DNA from: Hsuehochloa calcarea
Taxonomy: Eukaryota; Streptophyta; Magnoliopsida; Poales; Poaceae
Assembly: GCA_036346395.1 (NCBI GenBank)
Contig: CM070599.1
Coordinates: 13,321,232-13,385,231, forward strand
Length of the DNA: 64,000 nt
Direction of reading: 5' to 3'
How positions within the stretch are numbered: the stretch's first letter is position 1; each line of letters begins with the position of its first letter. A program made the translations under genes and the position numbers. The notes under the pieces were generated by a model that was not told the origin of the DNA, did not search any database, and worked only from the letters and a program-made list of their open reading frames with translations. This document shows positions 32,049 through 44,001 of the stretch, one piece after another.

Positions 32049-33275
32049 GTGTCTTGTAGCCTCTGATTCTCATGATCTTGTTTTGTGGCATCGTAGACTT
32101 GGGCATATAGGTTTTGATCATTTGTCTAGAGTCAGTTGCAAGGACTTGATTAGAGGTTTGCCTAGGCTAAAGGTTGTTAGAGATCTTGTGTGCTCACCCT
32201 GTAGACATGGTAAGATGGTGTCTGCTTCCCACCCACCTCTTACTTTGGTAATGACTGATGGACCAGGACAGCTTCTTCACTTAGACACAGTTGGTCCTTC
32301 TAGAGTTGATCGGTGGTGGGAAATGGTATGTCTTTGGTGGTTGTGGATGATTACTCCAGGTATTCATGGGTTTATTTTCTTGCTTCTAAGGACGAAGCAT
32401 TTGGATTCTTTAGAGATTTGGTCCTTAGAATTGTTGTTGATATACCTGGAGCTTTGAGAGCCATTAGGAGTGACAATGGGACAGAATTCAAGAATTCTTC
32501 TTTTTCTACCTTCTGCACTGATAGGGGAATTGAGCATCAGTTTTCTTCTCCTAGAGTTCCCCAGCAGAATGGTGTGGTAGAAAGGAAGAACAGAACCCTT
32601 GTAGAGATGGCTCGGACTATGCTAGATGAGCATTCTACTCCTAGGAGATTTTGGGCTGAGGCGATCTCTACTGCTTGTTATATCTCCAATAGGGTTTTCT
32701 TGAGATCTGTGGTTGGGAAGACCTCTTATGAACTTAGATTTGGTCATTCTCCCAAAGTCTCTCATTTCAAGATTTTTGGTTGCAAGTGCTTCATTCTTAA
32801 ACATGGCAACCTTGATAAATTTGAGTCTAGATGCTTTGATGGCATATTTCTTGGATATCCTGCTCATTCTCGTGGCTATCGTGTTTTTAATGTTGATACT
32901 AACAAAATTGTTGAGACTTGCGAAGTCACTTTTGATGAGACTAGTCCTGGTACTAGACCCGATGCTACAGGTACACAGGATCCTGAACTTCAAGGAAGCA
33001 TCTTCGTCGATGATGACTCTGAGGATGAGGAACCAAACCATCCTCCAGCTACTTCTGAGAGGGGTGGAGAGCCTGCTACTACTACTCCAGTTTCAGCTGA
33101 GCAGCCTCCTCCTATCCTCACCGACGATCTGAGTGGCTCTGTTCCTACCTCGACAACTCATGGGGTAGAGGCCATACGCACCAGAGCACCTCTTCGTATT
33201 CAAATGACAACATCCACTGAAGCGGATGATTGGGGATCTTCAAGAGCGAGTCACTCGCTCGAGTTTATTCTCTGA
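32032..33275 (+). pseudogene. Copia B GAG-pre-integrase and integrase
   Basis: 32032-32310 encodes LWHRRLGHIGFDHLS and CSPCRHGK, then HLDTVGPSR (first catalytic Asp). One frameshift at about 32312 leads into a 320-codon frame. This has VVDDYSRYSW, the second Asp in RSDNGTEF, the catalytic Glu in NGVVERKNR, the FGCKCFILK and FDGIFLGYPAHSRG C-terminal blocks, and an acidic linker. It is the best-preserved integrase in the window, needing only the one junction to be continuous. Confidence 0.9.
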
Positions 33276-34811
33276 TTCTCCTGCACACTCTGCTTTTGTC
33301 GCTTCTTTTGAACCCCGAGATATCACCCATGCTTTATCTGATGCCTCTTGGGTCAATGCCATGCATGAAGAGCTTGAGAACTTTGAAAGAAACAAAGTCT
33401 GGACTTTAGTTGAGCGACCTTCTGATTCTCATGTTATTGGAATAAAATGGGTTTTTAAAAATAAGCAAAGTGAGGATGGATTGGTTGTTCGCAATAAGGC
33501 TAGACTTGTAGCTCAAGGTTATTCCTGTAGAGGGCTTAGACTTTGAAGAGACCTTTGCTCCGAAGAGCTAGATTGGAGGCCATTCGCATTCTTTTAGCAT
33601 TTGCAACATCCAAGGGTTTCAAGCTTTTTCAAATGGATGTTAAAAGTGCTTTCTTGAATGGCTTCATAGAAGAAGAGGTCTTTGTCAAGCAACCTCCTGG
33701 TTTTGAAAATCAAAAATTCCCAAACCATGTTTTTAAACTCTCTAAAGCCCTGTATGGATTGAAACAAGCTCCTAGAGCTTGGTATGACATGCTTAAGAGT
33801 TTCTTGCTTGAAAATAATTTCAAAATGGGAATGGTTGATAAAACCTTGTTCACTCTCAGGCATGGCAGTGATTTCTTGTTGGTTGATTTATGTGGATGAT
33901 ATTATTTTGGTGGTTCTTCTCATGCTTTGGTGTCAGTTTTGATTCGATGAGCGGTGAGTTTGAGATGAGCATGATGGGAGAGTGACATTCTTCCTTGGCC
34001 TACAAATCAAGCAAGCGAAAGAAGGCACCTTCGTTCACGAGTAAGTATACAAAGGACCTTCTTGGCGCTTCAATATGGGAAGCGATGGGCCAATGTCTAC
34101 TCCCATTGCTACTACCACCGTCTTGGACCACGATGAGGATGGAGAGTCCGTGGACGGAAGAATATCGCGATATGATTGGCTCCTCCTCTATCTCACAGCG
34201 TCGAGGCCGAACATACAATTTGCCGTATGTCCGTGCGCCGCTTTCGGGCTTCCTCGTGCTTCTCATCGTCAGCGATCGTCGTATCTTCGGTATCTTCAAG
34301 ATACTCTTGACTTTGGACTCGGTATTCTTCTTCTTACGCTCTCTCAATTCGAGCATTTTACGATCTTGATTTTGCGGGTGTAGAGTGGATAGGAAGAGTA
34401 CTTGCACTTGTCATTTCTTGGGCACATCTCTTGTTTCTTGGTCTTCTAAAAATGGTCTTGGTTGCCTGATCCACACCGTGGTAGAGTATCTAATCGCCGC
34501 CGATGGTCGCTCTCGAGTTCTCTGGATTCTATCCACGCGGGACTATGGGTTATCCTTGAGAAGTGTTCCTCTTTTACGTGACAACACTTGCGATTAATAT
34601 TGCCAAAAACCCAGTGCAACATTCCAGGACTAAACACATTGATATTCGATTTCATTTTCTGAGAGACCATGTTGAGAAGGGTGATGTTGTGCTCCATTTT
34701 GTAGAGTCAGAACAACAGTTTGCAGATATTTTTACTAAAGCTCTTGATTCTTCTCGTTTTGCTGCTTTGCGGGGAGAGTTAGGGGTTATTAGTCCTATTG
34801 GGCTGTTTTGA
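33226..34811 (+). pseudogene. Copia B RT and RNase H
   Basis: RT begins in the 33226-33546 frame (WVNAMHEELENFERNKVW, NKARLVAQGY). It continues at 33543-33899 (QMDVKSAFLNG, YGLKQAPRAWY). The bases for YVDD are present at 33889-33900 but out of frame because of an indel just upstream. From 33900 to 34560 the sequence is riddled with small indels (FLGLQIKQ and DRKST blocks in different frames). The RNase H end is open at 34563-34811 (INIAKNPVQHSRTKHIDIRFHFL and FADIFTKALD), with a stop right before the first 3' purine tract. Confidence 0.85.
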
Positions 34812-36178
34812 GGGGGAAGTTGTTCTTTTTGCATTCATTGTATCTTAATGCATGTTTCAATTCATTTGTCTTGCATTGTATGATAAAAGTTGTGGAGCTT
34901 TGATCTTTATCCTTGTATGATTTGATTTCATATTCTATACCTTGTCATATCAAGTGTCAGTCTGCTAGACCTCTTTTATGGCCTTTCTTGTTTTGCTTAG
35001 CTTCTGCCTTGCTAGCTTTATATCTGTGAACAAATTGAATCAAACCATGTCTTGTTGGATCTTGTGTCTAGTTCTGCTCTAGTGATCCTCTTATGATTCT
35101 TGCCATGTCAAATAGGTTGAATTGAGTCTTGAACTTTTTGAGATGAAAAATGAGCTTTTTATCTTCTTAAGTCAAGCAAATGAAAAATGAGATTTTACTG
35201 TGAAAAAAAGCGATCTCACCAATTCTTTCTCATGAGACGGCTTGCCATTGCACTAGGCATGAACTCAGGGGGAGTTTTGGATGACCTAGATCATTCTTTT
35301 AAGCTTATCGCTTGAGATGGTCGCGGCAAGGCTTGAGATCTAGCACAGTTGAAAAAAAAATCCTTTTTAGGAAAATGCTCAAAAAGGCTATGTGCTTGAG
35401 TTTTGCTTCAAAAGTGTACTCTTAATGCTCAAAATACCTCAGTTCTTGTTTTGAGACTCTTTTTACTTATAGACATGGCTTGACTCATTTTTGGTTGCTG
35501 TTAGTGAAACTATGATATTGAGCAACCCTTCATGGTTTTAATTCTTTTAATCTCAGATTACTGCTATCTTGGTTTTAGCTTTGCAGTACATATTTTGCCA
35601 TGATTGGATATGGCTTCTACTCTTTATATGGCTTGGTATAATACTTGTACTGTCTACTTGGTTAATGGTCATAGCTCCTTTTACTAAAGTTCAAAAATAA
35701 AGTCATTCCTTCATGCTCTTTCTTTTCCCATGCATCTTGATGAATTCATTGTCAAAGGGGGAGAAAGATTGTAGTGGTTGGTTTCCTACATAAAAGAACA
35801 CACTTATAAAAAGAAAAAAATGAGCCTTTTGAAAATTTGTGATCATAGTGAGTTGAGTCTCTGGGTTTTATTGCCTGTTTCTGATTTTAATTGCAATTGA
35901 AGAAGACTCTCAATGATCATAGGTCAAATAGTCATTTTGTCTTTCATATGGACCTAAGTGAGATTTTTGGCTATTTTCTGGAATTTGAATCCTCTTGTGC
36001 TTTCATTGCCTTATCTCACTTGCTTGTACTATCCTGAAGCCAGCTTGGTCGGTTCCTAGGCTTTTTCATGCTTATGGACCAAGTTGTGTCTTTATGCGAA
36101 AACGACGAAGTTTTTACTTTTCATTTCGAAAAACCACATTTTCTTGATAATTGCCAATGTGTTCATCAAGGGGGAGAT
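34812..36178 (+). mobile_element. 3' non-coding region of copia B with several purine tracts
   Basis: No gene. AGGGGGA-type tracts occur just after the stop (34811-34819), at 35267-35274, at 35754-35767 (AAAGGGGGAGAAAG) and at the LTR border (36168-36177). Multiple polypurine tracts upstream of the 3' LTR are a known feature of Sireviruses. No envelope-like ORF is present. Confidence 0.8.
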
Positions 36179-38060
36179 TGTGGATATCGTGAGGATATGT
36201 GCACGATCTCAGGATGATGAGTCAATTGGCAATGGCGTTGTTGGTTTGCAAAATCTCGCGTTTTCGGGTTTGCTCCAAAGCTGTCGGACCACGCAGTGAT
36301 CGATCGGTTGTGTCGGCGGTCGAGACCGCCCGTGGGGAGGTCCGACCGGCCATGTCGGCCGGTTCGACCGGAAAATTGAAAAGTCGTTTTTGGAGTTGAG
36401 CCAAAAATAGGTTGTGTAGGCAAGTGAGGAGTCTCTGGTTGTGGTCCCATCATTTTGGAGCTCCAGTCAAAGTTCTATTGAGTTGAAAATTCCGGAAGGT
36501 TTCGGATTTTCACGCTGGAAATTTGGCTAAGTCTTTTTGACCGGTCCGACCGCCGTTGTGGGAGCGGTCCGACTGGCCTGAAATCGGTCGGGCCGGCCTT
36601 GTGGGGCTGGGCGAACCGGCATTGACTTGGAGGTTAGCCAAGTTTGCATTGATGTGTTTTGATTGTGGTTTATGTATGATTGTCAATGCTTTATTGATGT
36701 ATATTGCATTGCGGAGCTGACGTGGGTCAAGTTGTGAAGAACTTGTTCCCGTAAACGGTTTGTTTGTCTATTGTTTGTGCGGTGGCTTGCGTGTCAACGG
36801 CGTCAGCGGTGAATGGATCGGGACTACGCTTGGAGAGCCGAGGTCCGAGCGATCACGGATCTGGGTGAGGTCGTGTGACACAATCATGGTGCGAGAATGG
36901 GCAAGATGGATCGAGCGGGTAGTTGATGCAATTTGGTTGGATCAGTGGTGCGGATATCGGTGCGAGTCTCGGAAGGTTCCGATGGGAGTCGGACAAGAGA
37001 GGCTTGGCGGCGTGATGAGAACCATTGATCAACCTACGTGGTGAAGCAGGCGATTGCTTCAATAGTTATGTGTGTGGGTCCCATGTGTATGTGGTCCCAA
37101 AAGTGAAACCCTAGCCCTCTAATATAAATAGAAAGGGGGGAGATGGAAAACCCTCAAGCATTCATTTGGCCCCTTCTTCCTTTTTCTAGGGTTGAGAGGA
37201 GAGGAGAGGAGAACTAGGGTTTGGGGTGTGCTCCTTGTGTGAGCTCTTGCCCTCCTTGTTGGAGAGGCTTTGTAAGCATCTTGTGTGATCAAACAATCTT
37301 GTGATGCTTAATTGAAAGGTCATTTGTTCCCTTTGTGTTCTTCTCCCTTTTGGATGATTTTGATGCTTCCTTGATTCAAAGGTTTATGCTTGGTCCCTTG
37401 GACTATTTTATCTTGCTTTGATGTGTGGGGATACTCCTAGAGTCATCTAGATCATCAACCCCCACAAGCAAGTCTTGAATCAAGATTTTTCATATTTCTA
37501 GGGTTTGTGCACTTCTTTTGTAAAACCTTGAGAGATCGATTCTACGAAGTGGATCTGAAGGATCGTCGCTAGAAATAGGTCTCTAATATCATTAGAAAGG
37601 TGTGCTCGAAATTTGGTCAAGTTTTATTGGTTGAATCAAAAGTTGGATCAAATTTCGTTTTGGATTTGGGTTGAGTTTTGATCTTTGACGAACCGGTCGG
37701 ACCGGTGTTATGCAACGATCCGACCGCCCGCTTTCGATCGCTTGATCTTGCCGTGTCGAACCGATGTCCACCGTCCGACCTTGATTAGTTGTTGGTCCGG
37801 ATCATTGGTTGACCGTCGGTCAGACCGCCCGTGGTAGCCGGTCAGACCGCCAGTACCCGGTTAAGAACCGTGAGTTCTTTTCTTCTTTTGTGTCGTGTGG
37901 TTGAGGGGTATATCAAATTTAGCACAAGGCTTCCACTGTGCGCTTACTGATCTTCTTAGCTTTCATAGCTAAAGGAGTAAAGTTCGTGCTGTATTTGATT
38001 TAGGCGAGAAAGTTGAGAAAGCGCCTATTCACCCCCCCTAGTCGCCTTTACGGTCCTACA
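36179..38060 (+). mobile_element. 3' LTR of copia B
   Basis: 1,882 bp, TGTGGATATCG to GGTCCTACA. It has TATAAATA at 37123-37130 and palindrome clusters at 36290-36605 and 37693-37850. Compared with the 5' copy, most differences fall in the 37,680-37,850 palindrome cluster, where CAG and CTG sites are missing or replaced. Confidence 0.9.
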
Positions 38061-38655
38061 GTCCTTGTATAGTATGTCAGCATGAATCGTTCCCACGCAA
38101 CTTGCTTCATTGCCTTTCAACTCTGGTATGGTGAGCTTGATTCTCCCAATACGGTCGTCTTCACATTCTTCACTTCTGCCACGACATCCTCCCTGTTCAG
38201 CACCTCGACGATCAAGGTAATCACGTCGGGATATTATTGATGTCTTTCACGATCATTAGAAATAGCCTCCTCCTAATAAACAGCATAGAAGTCATCTCCA
38301 TCACGGCTTACAACACGTTGTGCATGTCCATATTGTGGTTGGGGTAGCACCGCTTTATTATCTTCTAATGGAAGTGGTAACCTCTCCTCTAGGCGACGGG
38401 TAGCAAGGTTCAGATTGTCGAAACCTTACATCATACATCGTTCGTTTGTGTTAAGACGATCGTTCAGCGTGTCTTGCACCCCTTGGATTTGTGCTTCAAG
38501 TTGATGGCATAACACCTTCTCGTGATGAAGAAAATAGCTGGTAGTAGCATCAAATTGAACACGTACGTTCGGTAATACTGTATCACTATACATTACCTCC
38601 TCGTTCGATCCACCCTTAGAGCCACGCTTGCTAGTTCTCGACATGATGATCAACC
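38061..38655 (-). pseudogene. Gypsy H gag, N-terminal part, interrupted by copia B
   Basis: On the minus strand an ATG near 38642-38644 starts a hydrophilic N-terminus (MSRTSKRGSKGG), followed by a stretch rich in Gln/Glu. The frame is open to 38426 and then broken by stops toward 38061, where copia B is inserted. I call it gag because it lies directly downstream of a reversed primer site and LTR end. No capsid motif is visible in this short part, so the assignment is contextual. Confidence 0.5.
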
Positions 38656-38697
38656 TCAAAGTACTAAGAAAAAAATTCACATACCATGATCAACCAC

Positions 38698-38709
38698 GCT
38701 TTGATACCA
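38698..38709 (-). other. Primer binding site of gypsy H
   Basis: The minus strand reads TGGTATCAAAGC, one mismatch from the initiator-Met tRNA complement. It lies a few bases inside the LTR end at 38713. Confidence 0.7.
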
Positions 38710-38712
38710 AAA

Positions 38713-39876
38713 TGATATGGATCAACGTGTAGTTGATGTGTAATGTAGCCCAATCTTTCGCGGTACTTGAATTTCAATCATGACCAAAGCAAAACCCAAG
38801 CTTTCCTCTTTCTTGGTTCGGCAAAACGGAAGAACAAGTGTATATCTAAAGTAAATAATGATACTAGGTTGAGGGTGAATCAATCCGAAGAGAGAAACAA
38901 AATCAAACCAAAGGACAACACCAAACCGTGAGCAATTGAGGATACCACTAACCGGTGAGATGATTCACAAGGAATCACGGATCTTGGAAGAAAAGCCGCC
39001 CTCCAATATTCACGCAATCACAAAACCCTAGATGGGAAGTTCTGAAACATATGTATTGATTATGCGTCACATAACCAAGTGATTTTTTTTTATATTTTCT
39101 TCAACTCAAACCTGCTAACAATGGGGGGTCTACCCCTGAATATATAGGATCAGTGGACAGTACATGCGTGTGAGCGATTAATGCTAAATTAACTCCTATT
39201 GCAAACTCCCACTTTAATTCAAAAAAAATAAACTAACCAATTACACATAATTCTGAATTAAATAAATTTTTAAAGAAAGAGCTGAATTGGAATTGTACCA
39301 ATCCAAATCCATTTCAGATTATGCGACTGAATCTGAATTGATTTCAGATTTGAATACGAATTTGTGTCCTTTTTCTTATCTTCGCCAAAATCTTGGTACT
39401 TCCCTCTTTCGGTCATCTCTTACCTAACTTGGTTCTTGGCCACCACATGATCTCCCCACAAATCCTTCCTTCTCCCTTTCAGCCACTCACTCGTGACTCC
39501 AACTCTCCAATTGTTTGTTCTTGACCTTTCGTAAACAAGACAATTCTCCATATGCTTTTACTTGGCTCCTCTTTTGGCCGAAAGTAAACACGGATCTCTT
39601 TTGGCTTAATGGAACTTTGCTCTATTTTGGCTAGCTCCTCCTTCCTCTCCTCTCTCTTGGCCAAAATGAGCCCTTTCTCTCTTTCTTCTCGCAAAATAGC
39701 GAAGAGTGAAGACTTAGCATCACATTATGATTTAACATCACTCACTTTTATACTATAGGAACCTATGGCCTCATCATTTATTCCATCTATTTTGGAGACC
39801 CAAATAAGCCAATATAGATCTGTTGTATATACTACGGTAGTCTAGGATCACACTAGTACACACAGTGGTAACATCA
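38713..39876 (-). mobile_element. 5' LTR of minus-strand gypsy H
   Basis: The left edge (plus-strand TGATATGG, minus-strand end CCATATCA) is fixed by the primer site. The right edge is a guess: ACATCA at 39876 gives short inverted ends (TGAT and ATCA) and a length of about 1.16 kb. No coding content. Open minus-strand frames around 39,480-39,690 show no family motif. Confidence 0.45.
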
Positions 39877-40520
39877 ATGAAATATCGTTCCACATACACG
39901 AAATACTAAAAAAGTAACAAATAACATTTATTATTATAATAGCGACCTTATGGTCAAAACTTACAATTAATAGCCTTAAAGGCTGAACATCTCAAATAAA
40001 CTGCAGCGAAAGAGAATAAGATAATATTCAAGTGTAGCCCATTCATACACTTACAGACAATCGACCGGGGTAGCACGATCTAATTATCCACGATCATCGA
40101 AGTATAAGTCATCATTGACCACTGAAGTGTTGATAGTGTCTTCAATAACTAAACAACATTGTATATAGCAAGGATGAGTACATGGAGTACTCAGCAAGTT
40201 GTGCCCACATAATACAAATATAAATGTATGACTACTACAAAGGAAATGACTTTTTTTTGCTTCTTTTGCATAAATCGAGTGTTGCGTTTAAATACTATAA
40301 ATAGATTGAGTGTAATTCAAATTAAGAATAATAAGTAAACAAGAATAACACAATGTTTCATTCAATTATCATTCCCAACTTGTTCTGTAATATCTACTTC
40401 TTATGTGAAACCCTCAAATATGTCTATGACCGCATACATAACTATTCAAATAATTTTTGTAACACTCTGCAGAAATTATACAACCTTTCCCAAACCATAC
40501 ATCATCCTGCAACGTCCAAC
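39877..40520 (-). mobile_element. Old gypsy LTR remnant
   Basis: The block GAGTACATGGAGTACTCAGC (about 40176) and the surrounding layout resemble the LTRs of D and E, which contain comparable GAGT...ACTC palindromes before a CCTTGC or CTTGCT motif. Ends are not visible. No gene. Confidence 0.4.
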
Positions 40521-40569
40521 TTTTCAGATTGGGCCAGGTTTGCATTTTAATTGGACCGAAATTTTTTCC

Positions 40570-41343
40570 CGGTATGGATTTTTACCGGGCGGTCACCGGT
40601 AAGTCCGATGTTTCCGATTTTCAGCCGGTCGATTTTTTTGAACCCTGCCCACTGCTGGGCTCCTTCCACGTCACGTTCCACTCGTTCAACCAATCGGTCG
40701 CTGATGACGTGGACCAGTGGCTCGCCAACGTGATGCAACGCGACGCAGTGGAGATTCATGTCGACGCGCACCGGAAAGGCCAGCGCCTCTACAGCCGCGA
40801 GAGCGATGGTGGATACTGTCGTGACACGTACGGTCCATATGGACACAGCAATGACGAATCCGACGGTGATGACCCCGACGATTTCAGGAACCGAAAAAAC
40901 CGCGACCGAGCATTACCACATCCCAAGGAGGCTCTACTCCTGCGCCGCCGTGCGAACGTTGTGCCTCGGCTCGTGCTTCCTCGACCTACCAGACGCGCTC
41001 CACCTCCCGTCCGTCGAGAGGCTGGCGCTGAGCTGGATCGTCGATTCGGGCCGAGACATCCAGCGGCTGGTCTCCAGATGCCCGCGCCTCACCGACCAGA
41101 CACTGGACTCGTGTCGCCGCGTACGGACGATCACCGTCCTCGACAGGCGCCGCAAGAGACTACCCCTCCGGCGCTGCCACGGCGCGTGCTTCACCGTAGA
41201 CGCCTCTGAGTTGCGAGCATTCGACGAATTCTCACTTGTCCGTCGCCGAATTGCCTCCCAAGATAGTGTCCTGCAACATTGATCTCTGCGGCAAGATGAT
41301 CTCCAGCGAGGCGGAGTTCGTCAAACTCGTACAGTTTTTTTGA
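40570..41343 (+). pseudogene. F-box/LRR (FBD-type) gene fragment
   Basis: This is the only cellular-type coding sequence. 40650-40800 reads as an LRR-region start (VDQWLANVMQRDAVEIHVDA). 40900-41220, in another frame, reads IPRRLYSCAAVRTLCLGSCFLDLPDALHLPSVERLALS, then IQRLVSRCPRLTDQTLDSC. 41230-41343, in a third frame, reads LSVAELPPKIVSCNIDLCGK and EAEFVKLVQ. These are successive blocks of grass F-box/LRR/FBD proteins, which act as substrate receptors in SCF ubiquitin ligases. The F-box itself and the C-terminal FBD are absent, and two frameshifts and a stop are present. It is a pseudogene or a captured fragment. A GTACAG at 41330 could be a splice donor. Confidence 0.65.
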
Positions 41344-41449
41344 TCACGTTGATCCTATTTTTTCAATGTTGTATATTGTTTGCTCAAACTACTATGCATA
41401 CTTAATTTGAGTTATTTAGTTATCATCTATTATTGCATTGATCCTACCT

Positions 41450-41830
41450 TGAAAAAGTCACCCTAAGAATATTATCCACACCTTCTGGCTGGCAGATCAC
41501 GCCCATCCCACTGCCCCCAGCCTTGCGTCCTGTGAAAAGTTTGCTTGCGCCTTGACGCACCAGATCCTTTTCTCCCTGTTTCTGCAAAATAGACCAAGAA
41601 TGAGCCCATGGCATACAGGAAATGCTACTTGGATGGGATGAGACGGCCATTTTGTCTCAAACCAATTCAAATTCCTTGCTTTTCCAAATAGACCAGCACA
41701 CCGCAACAATTCCAACACAAACAATCAGCCGCAAAGATTTCCCACACCCTGCCAACCAAGCTCCAAACATCAGAGCAATGTTTCGAGGGAGAGAACAACC
41801 AAAACGTCTGGCAATTATCATTCAAAGATA
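41450..41830 (-). pseudogene. Probable LINE ORF2 C-terminal remnant
   Basis: Overlapping minus-strand frames contain a Trp/Cys-rich stretch ending in NLNWFETKWPSHPIQVAF, then a FCRNREKRIW part. This resembles the C-terminal tail after the zf-RVT zinc-binding domain of plant L1-type LINEs. No RT core, poly(A) tail or target duplication was found, so this is tentative. Confidence 0.3.
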
Positions 41831-41831
41831 A

Positions 41832-42238
41832 TGGGGTATTTAAGCACTATTACTACGCGGGATAGTAGTGCGTGCAGACCGTTCGGATTCTTTAATCAAT
41901 TGGACCCACTTGCCTGTAGGTTTGATTATAAGGTGGTCGTGGTCTACCTGGTCGTAGGAGAACTTACGACCAGGTAGTGATCGTAGAAAGACTTACGACC
42001 ATGAAATGGTCGTAGAAAGACTTACGACTAGGAAGTAGTCGTAGTAAGACTTACGACTAGGCAGTAGTCGTAGTAAGACTTACGACTATGGGGGGTGATT
42101 GTAGAAAATCTTACAATCACTTGGTGGGCCTCTCCCTTATAAAAGTAAGGGGTACTTCTGGAGACTATGTGACATCATATTTACCCATAATAAGAATTAT
42201 AGATAATAGATAAAATGAGGATTATTAGATCCTCGTCA
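41832..42238 (-). mobile_element. 3' LTR of Tat-type gypsy G
   Basis: The right edge is well supported: on the minus strand the polypurine tract is followed by TGACGAGGATC. The left edge (plus-strand TGGGG at 41832) is inferred and gives about 407 bp, a plausible length for Tat/RIRE2-like elements. Most of the LTR is a hairpin array (41944-42120). Confidence 0.55.
41944..42120. repeat. Tandem hairpin array, GAAARACT-like loop, in LTR G
   Basis: Units of about 33 bp. The first has 13-bp arms CTACCTGGTCGTA (41944-41956) and TACGACCAGGTAG (41965-41977) around an 8-base loop. The following arms change from GGTCGTA/TACGACC to AGTCGTA/TACGACT. The last has GTGATTGTA (42095-42103) and TACAATCAC (42112-42120). 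The loop stays close to GAAAGACT. Confidence 0.85.
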
Positions 42239-42254
42239 TCTAGCCCCCCAGCTT
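42239..42254 (-). other. 3' polypurine tract of gypsy G
   Basis: The minus strand reads AAGCTGGGGGGCTAGA directly before the LTR start. It is the plus-strand primer. A similar GGGGGCTAG tract recurs near 47050. Confidence 0.75.
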
Positions 42255-42391
42255 CAAGTGAAAGTAACTTACTTGGTGAAGAATTCGCAAATGGACTTGC
42301 GACTATGAAAAATGTCGTAGAACCATAGTCGAAGGAAAAACTCTTCGACATTTGAGTATTACTTTGACCAGGAGTTTGCTTGGTCAGAAAG

Positions 42392-42810
42392 GTTGCTTAC
42401 GAGTATCAGAAAGTCATAAAAAACCTCTACAATTGTGTAGTGGTCGTAGTAATCGATCGGAGAAAAAAACCCTTCCGATCGATGCTTCCTTCGACGGAAA
42501 GACTTGGTCAAGAAAGTGATTTTGCTTGGAGGTGACAAAACTAACCTAACTTTCTGAGAACAGTGCTGGGAATTGCAAACAAATTCCACAGATCTGTTGA
42601 TAAAACGGTTCCCGAAGCGATTGCAATCGTGAAGATTGCTTACGACTATTAGAAAGTCGTAAAAACCCCTACGACCGTCTGGTGGTCGTAGTAGGGGAAT
42701 CGGAGAAAAACCTTCCGATTGATACTTCCTTCACCGAAAGACTTTGGTCAAGAAAGTAATTTTGCTTGGAGGTGACAATACACACCTAATTTTTCTCGAG
42801 CGGACCATCA
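42392..42810. repeat. Direct duplication upstream of the antisense ORF
   Basis: Two diverged copies of about 170-190 bp, starting near 42394 and 42637 (period about 245). They share GAAAGTC, ATCGGAGAAAAA, CTTCCGAT and TTTTGCTTGGAGGTGACAA. Both include further short GTCGTA/TACGAC pairs. Non-coding, probably the leader or promoter region of the antisense ORF. Confidence 0.75.
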
Positions 42811-42921
42811 GGGAATTGCAACGGCTCTCACGGACTTGTCAGATGAAGCCGCTTCCTGGCGGTCCAACCAACTCCCATAGACCTATAGCGAGACGGTTTC
42901 GGCGGCGGAGATCATCTTGAT

Positions 42922-42928
42922 TATAAAA
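42922..42928 (+). promoter_or_regulatory. Candidate TATA box of the antisense ORF
   Basis: TATAAAA about 135 bp before the ATG at 43064, on the strand opposite to gypsy G pol. Position and sequence fit a plant promoter. No other support. Confidence 0.35.
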
Positions 42929-43063
42929 CTTACCAGAGGTAGATTTGGATTTTACCTTTTCCTCAAATCACTTGGCTGTTCTTGAGCTCTTGCTTTCTCC
43001 GTCCTCGACTAGGTTTCATCTTCTCACGCCAACCCAATCAAAAGACTTCTTGCTTACGGCGAA

Positions 43064-43965
43064 ATGGCCAAGAGAGTTTACGAATGGGAAGAATCGGAGA
43101 TGGATGCGACTAAGATCAAGATCTTGGTTGATGCTTGGAAGATTCGAGAAGGCTCGGTAAAGTGGATTCCGACTATCGGCAAAGCTGGCCATCGGGGAAA
43201 ATGGGCAAATCCGTCTTCCAAGCGTATTGTGAGTCACGACCTTCGATGCTGCCCATCCCTTTCTTCTGAGAGTACTCGAACACTTTGGGGTGGAACTAGT
43301 GAACTTAGGTCCCAATTCCATTACCATGTTGAGTGTGTTCGTGTATCTGTGCGGCGTACACAGGGATTCCGTGGATCTCGAGCTGTTCAATATTATTATG
43401 GGATGGCTCGACAAACCGAATCATTGGAAGTCAGGATCTCAAACTCCACGACTCGAAGTCGAAGGAGTATATTCAGAGTTTCACCCGTCTTCGTGGTAGG
43501 GCCGAGAAAGAGGTGGTTCTCTTTGGAAGGTCACCTCTGAAGACACCTTTCTTTCAGGGAAGGTTGCTAAAAGAAATCTTCATGGGATTCGACCCACGAA
43601 GATATCTGCCGGATTAGCCCTTATATTCAAGCCATTAAGGACTTGAAGGAAGAAGGGTTGATGGATGGCATGTGGTGAAGGATTTCATCACACGCCAATT
43701 AGTCCTCTGAAGAAACGAGCATCTCCTATGTGGAGATATTCGGAAGAGGAGACCCAACGAGACTATGAGGAGGGTAAGTAATTTGTCGACTTAGCTCTCG
43801 GTTTGATCTTTCTCAACCTTGTCTAATATTCTTATCTGCTTACATGATCTTTCACAGCCGAGGTTGACTCTAGAGTCGGACTCATCTGCGAAGTCTCCGC
43901 CACTCGAGGCGGTTCCTCAAATCATTCGCGGCTTTGTCCGCAGATGAAAGGATAGAGCGCCTAAA
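43064..43965 (+). pseudogene. Antisense ORF of gypsy G, N-terminal exons (PF04195-like)
   Basis: The ATG at 43064 starts MAKRVYEWEE. A signature of the 'putative gypsy type transposon' family (PF04195, also called Transposase_28) appears at about 43290: ELVNLGPNSITMLSVFVYL, then ELFNIIMGWLDKPNHW. From about 43500 RAEKEVVLFGRSPLKTPFF follows. The blocks lie in different frames, so introns and/or small indels are involved. Such ORFs are known in Tat-lineage elements, antisense to pol, with unknown function. This position, between pol end and 3' LTR and on the opposite strand, fits that pattern. Confidence 0.7.
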
Positions 43966-44001
43966 GGTAATCAAAAAGTTGATTCTTTCTTTAGGACTTT
44001 A

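Larger units (their letters stand above)
27878..38060 (+). mobile_element. Sirevirus-type copia element B
   Basis: Partial 5' LTR after the gap, then primer site, gag, protease, integrase, RT, RNase H, a non-coding 3' region with several purine tracts, and a complete 3' LTR. It is closely related to A and C but is a distinct family (LTR start TGTGGATATCG, different U3). GTCCT at 38061-38065 is the candidate right target duplication; the left one is lost in the gap. B sits in the gag of gypsy H. Confidence 0.9.

Noticed and set aside
34812..36178. Envelope-like ORF expected in some Sireviruses
   Set aside because: No frame of useful length or membrane segment was found in the 3' regions of A, B or C.
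36760..37044. 94-codon plus-strand frame
   Set aside because: Entirely within the 3' LTR of copia B; no homology and not open in the related LTRs.
40529..41209. Intact 226-codon gene
   Set aside because: Only its first half matches F-box/LRR proteins in this frame; after about 40,885 the homology moves to another frame, so it is a frameshifted pseudogene.
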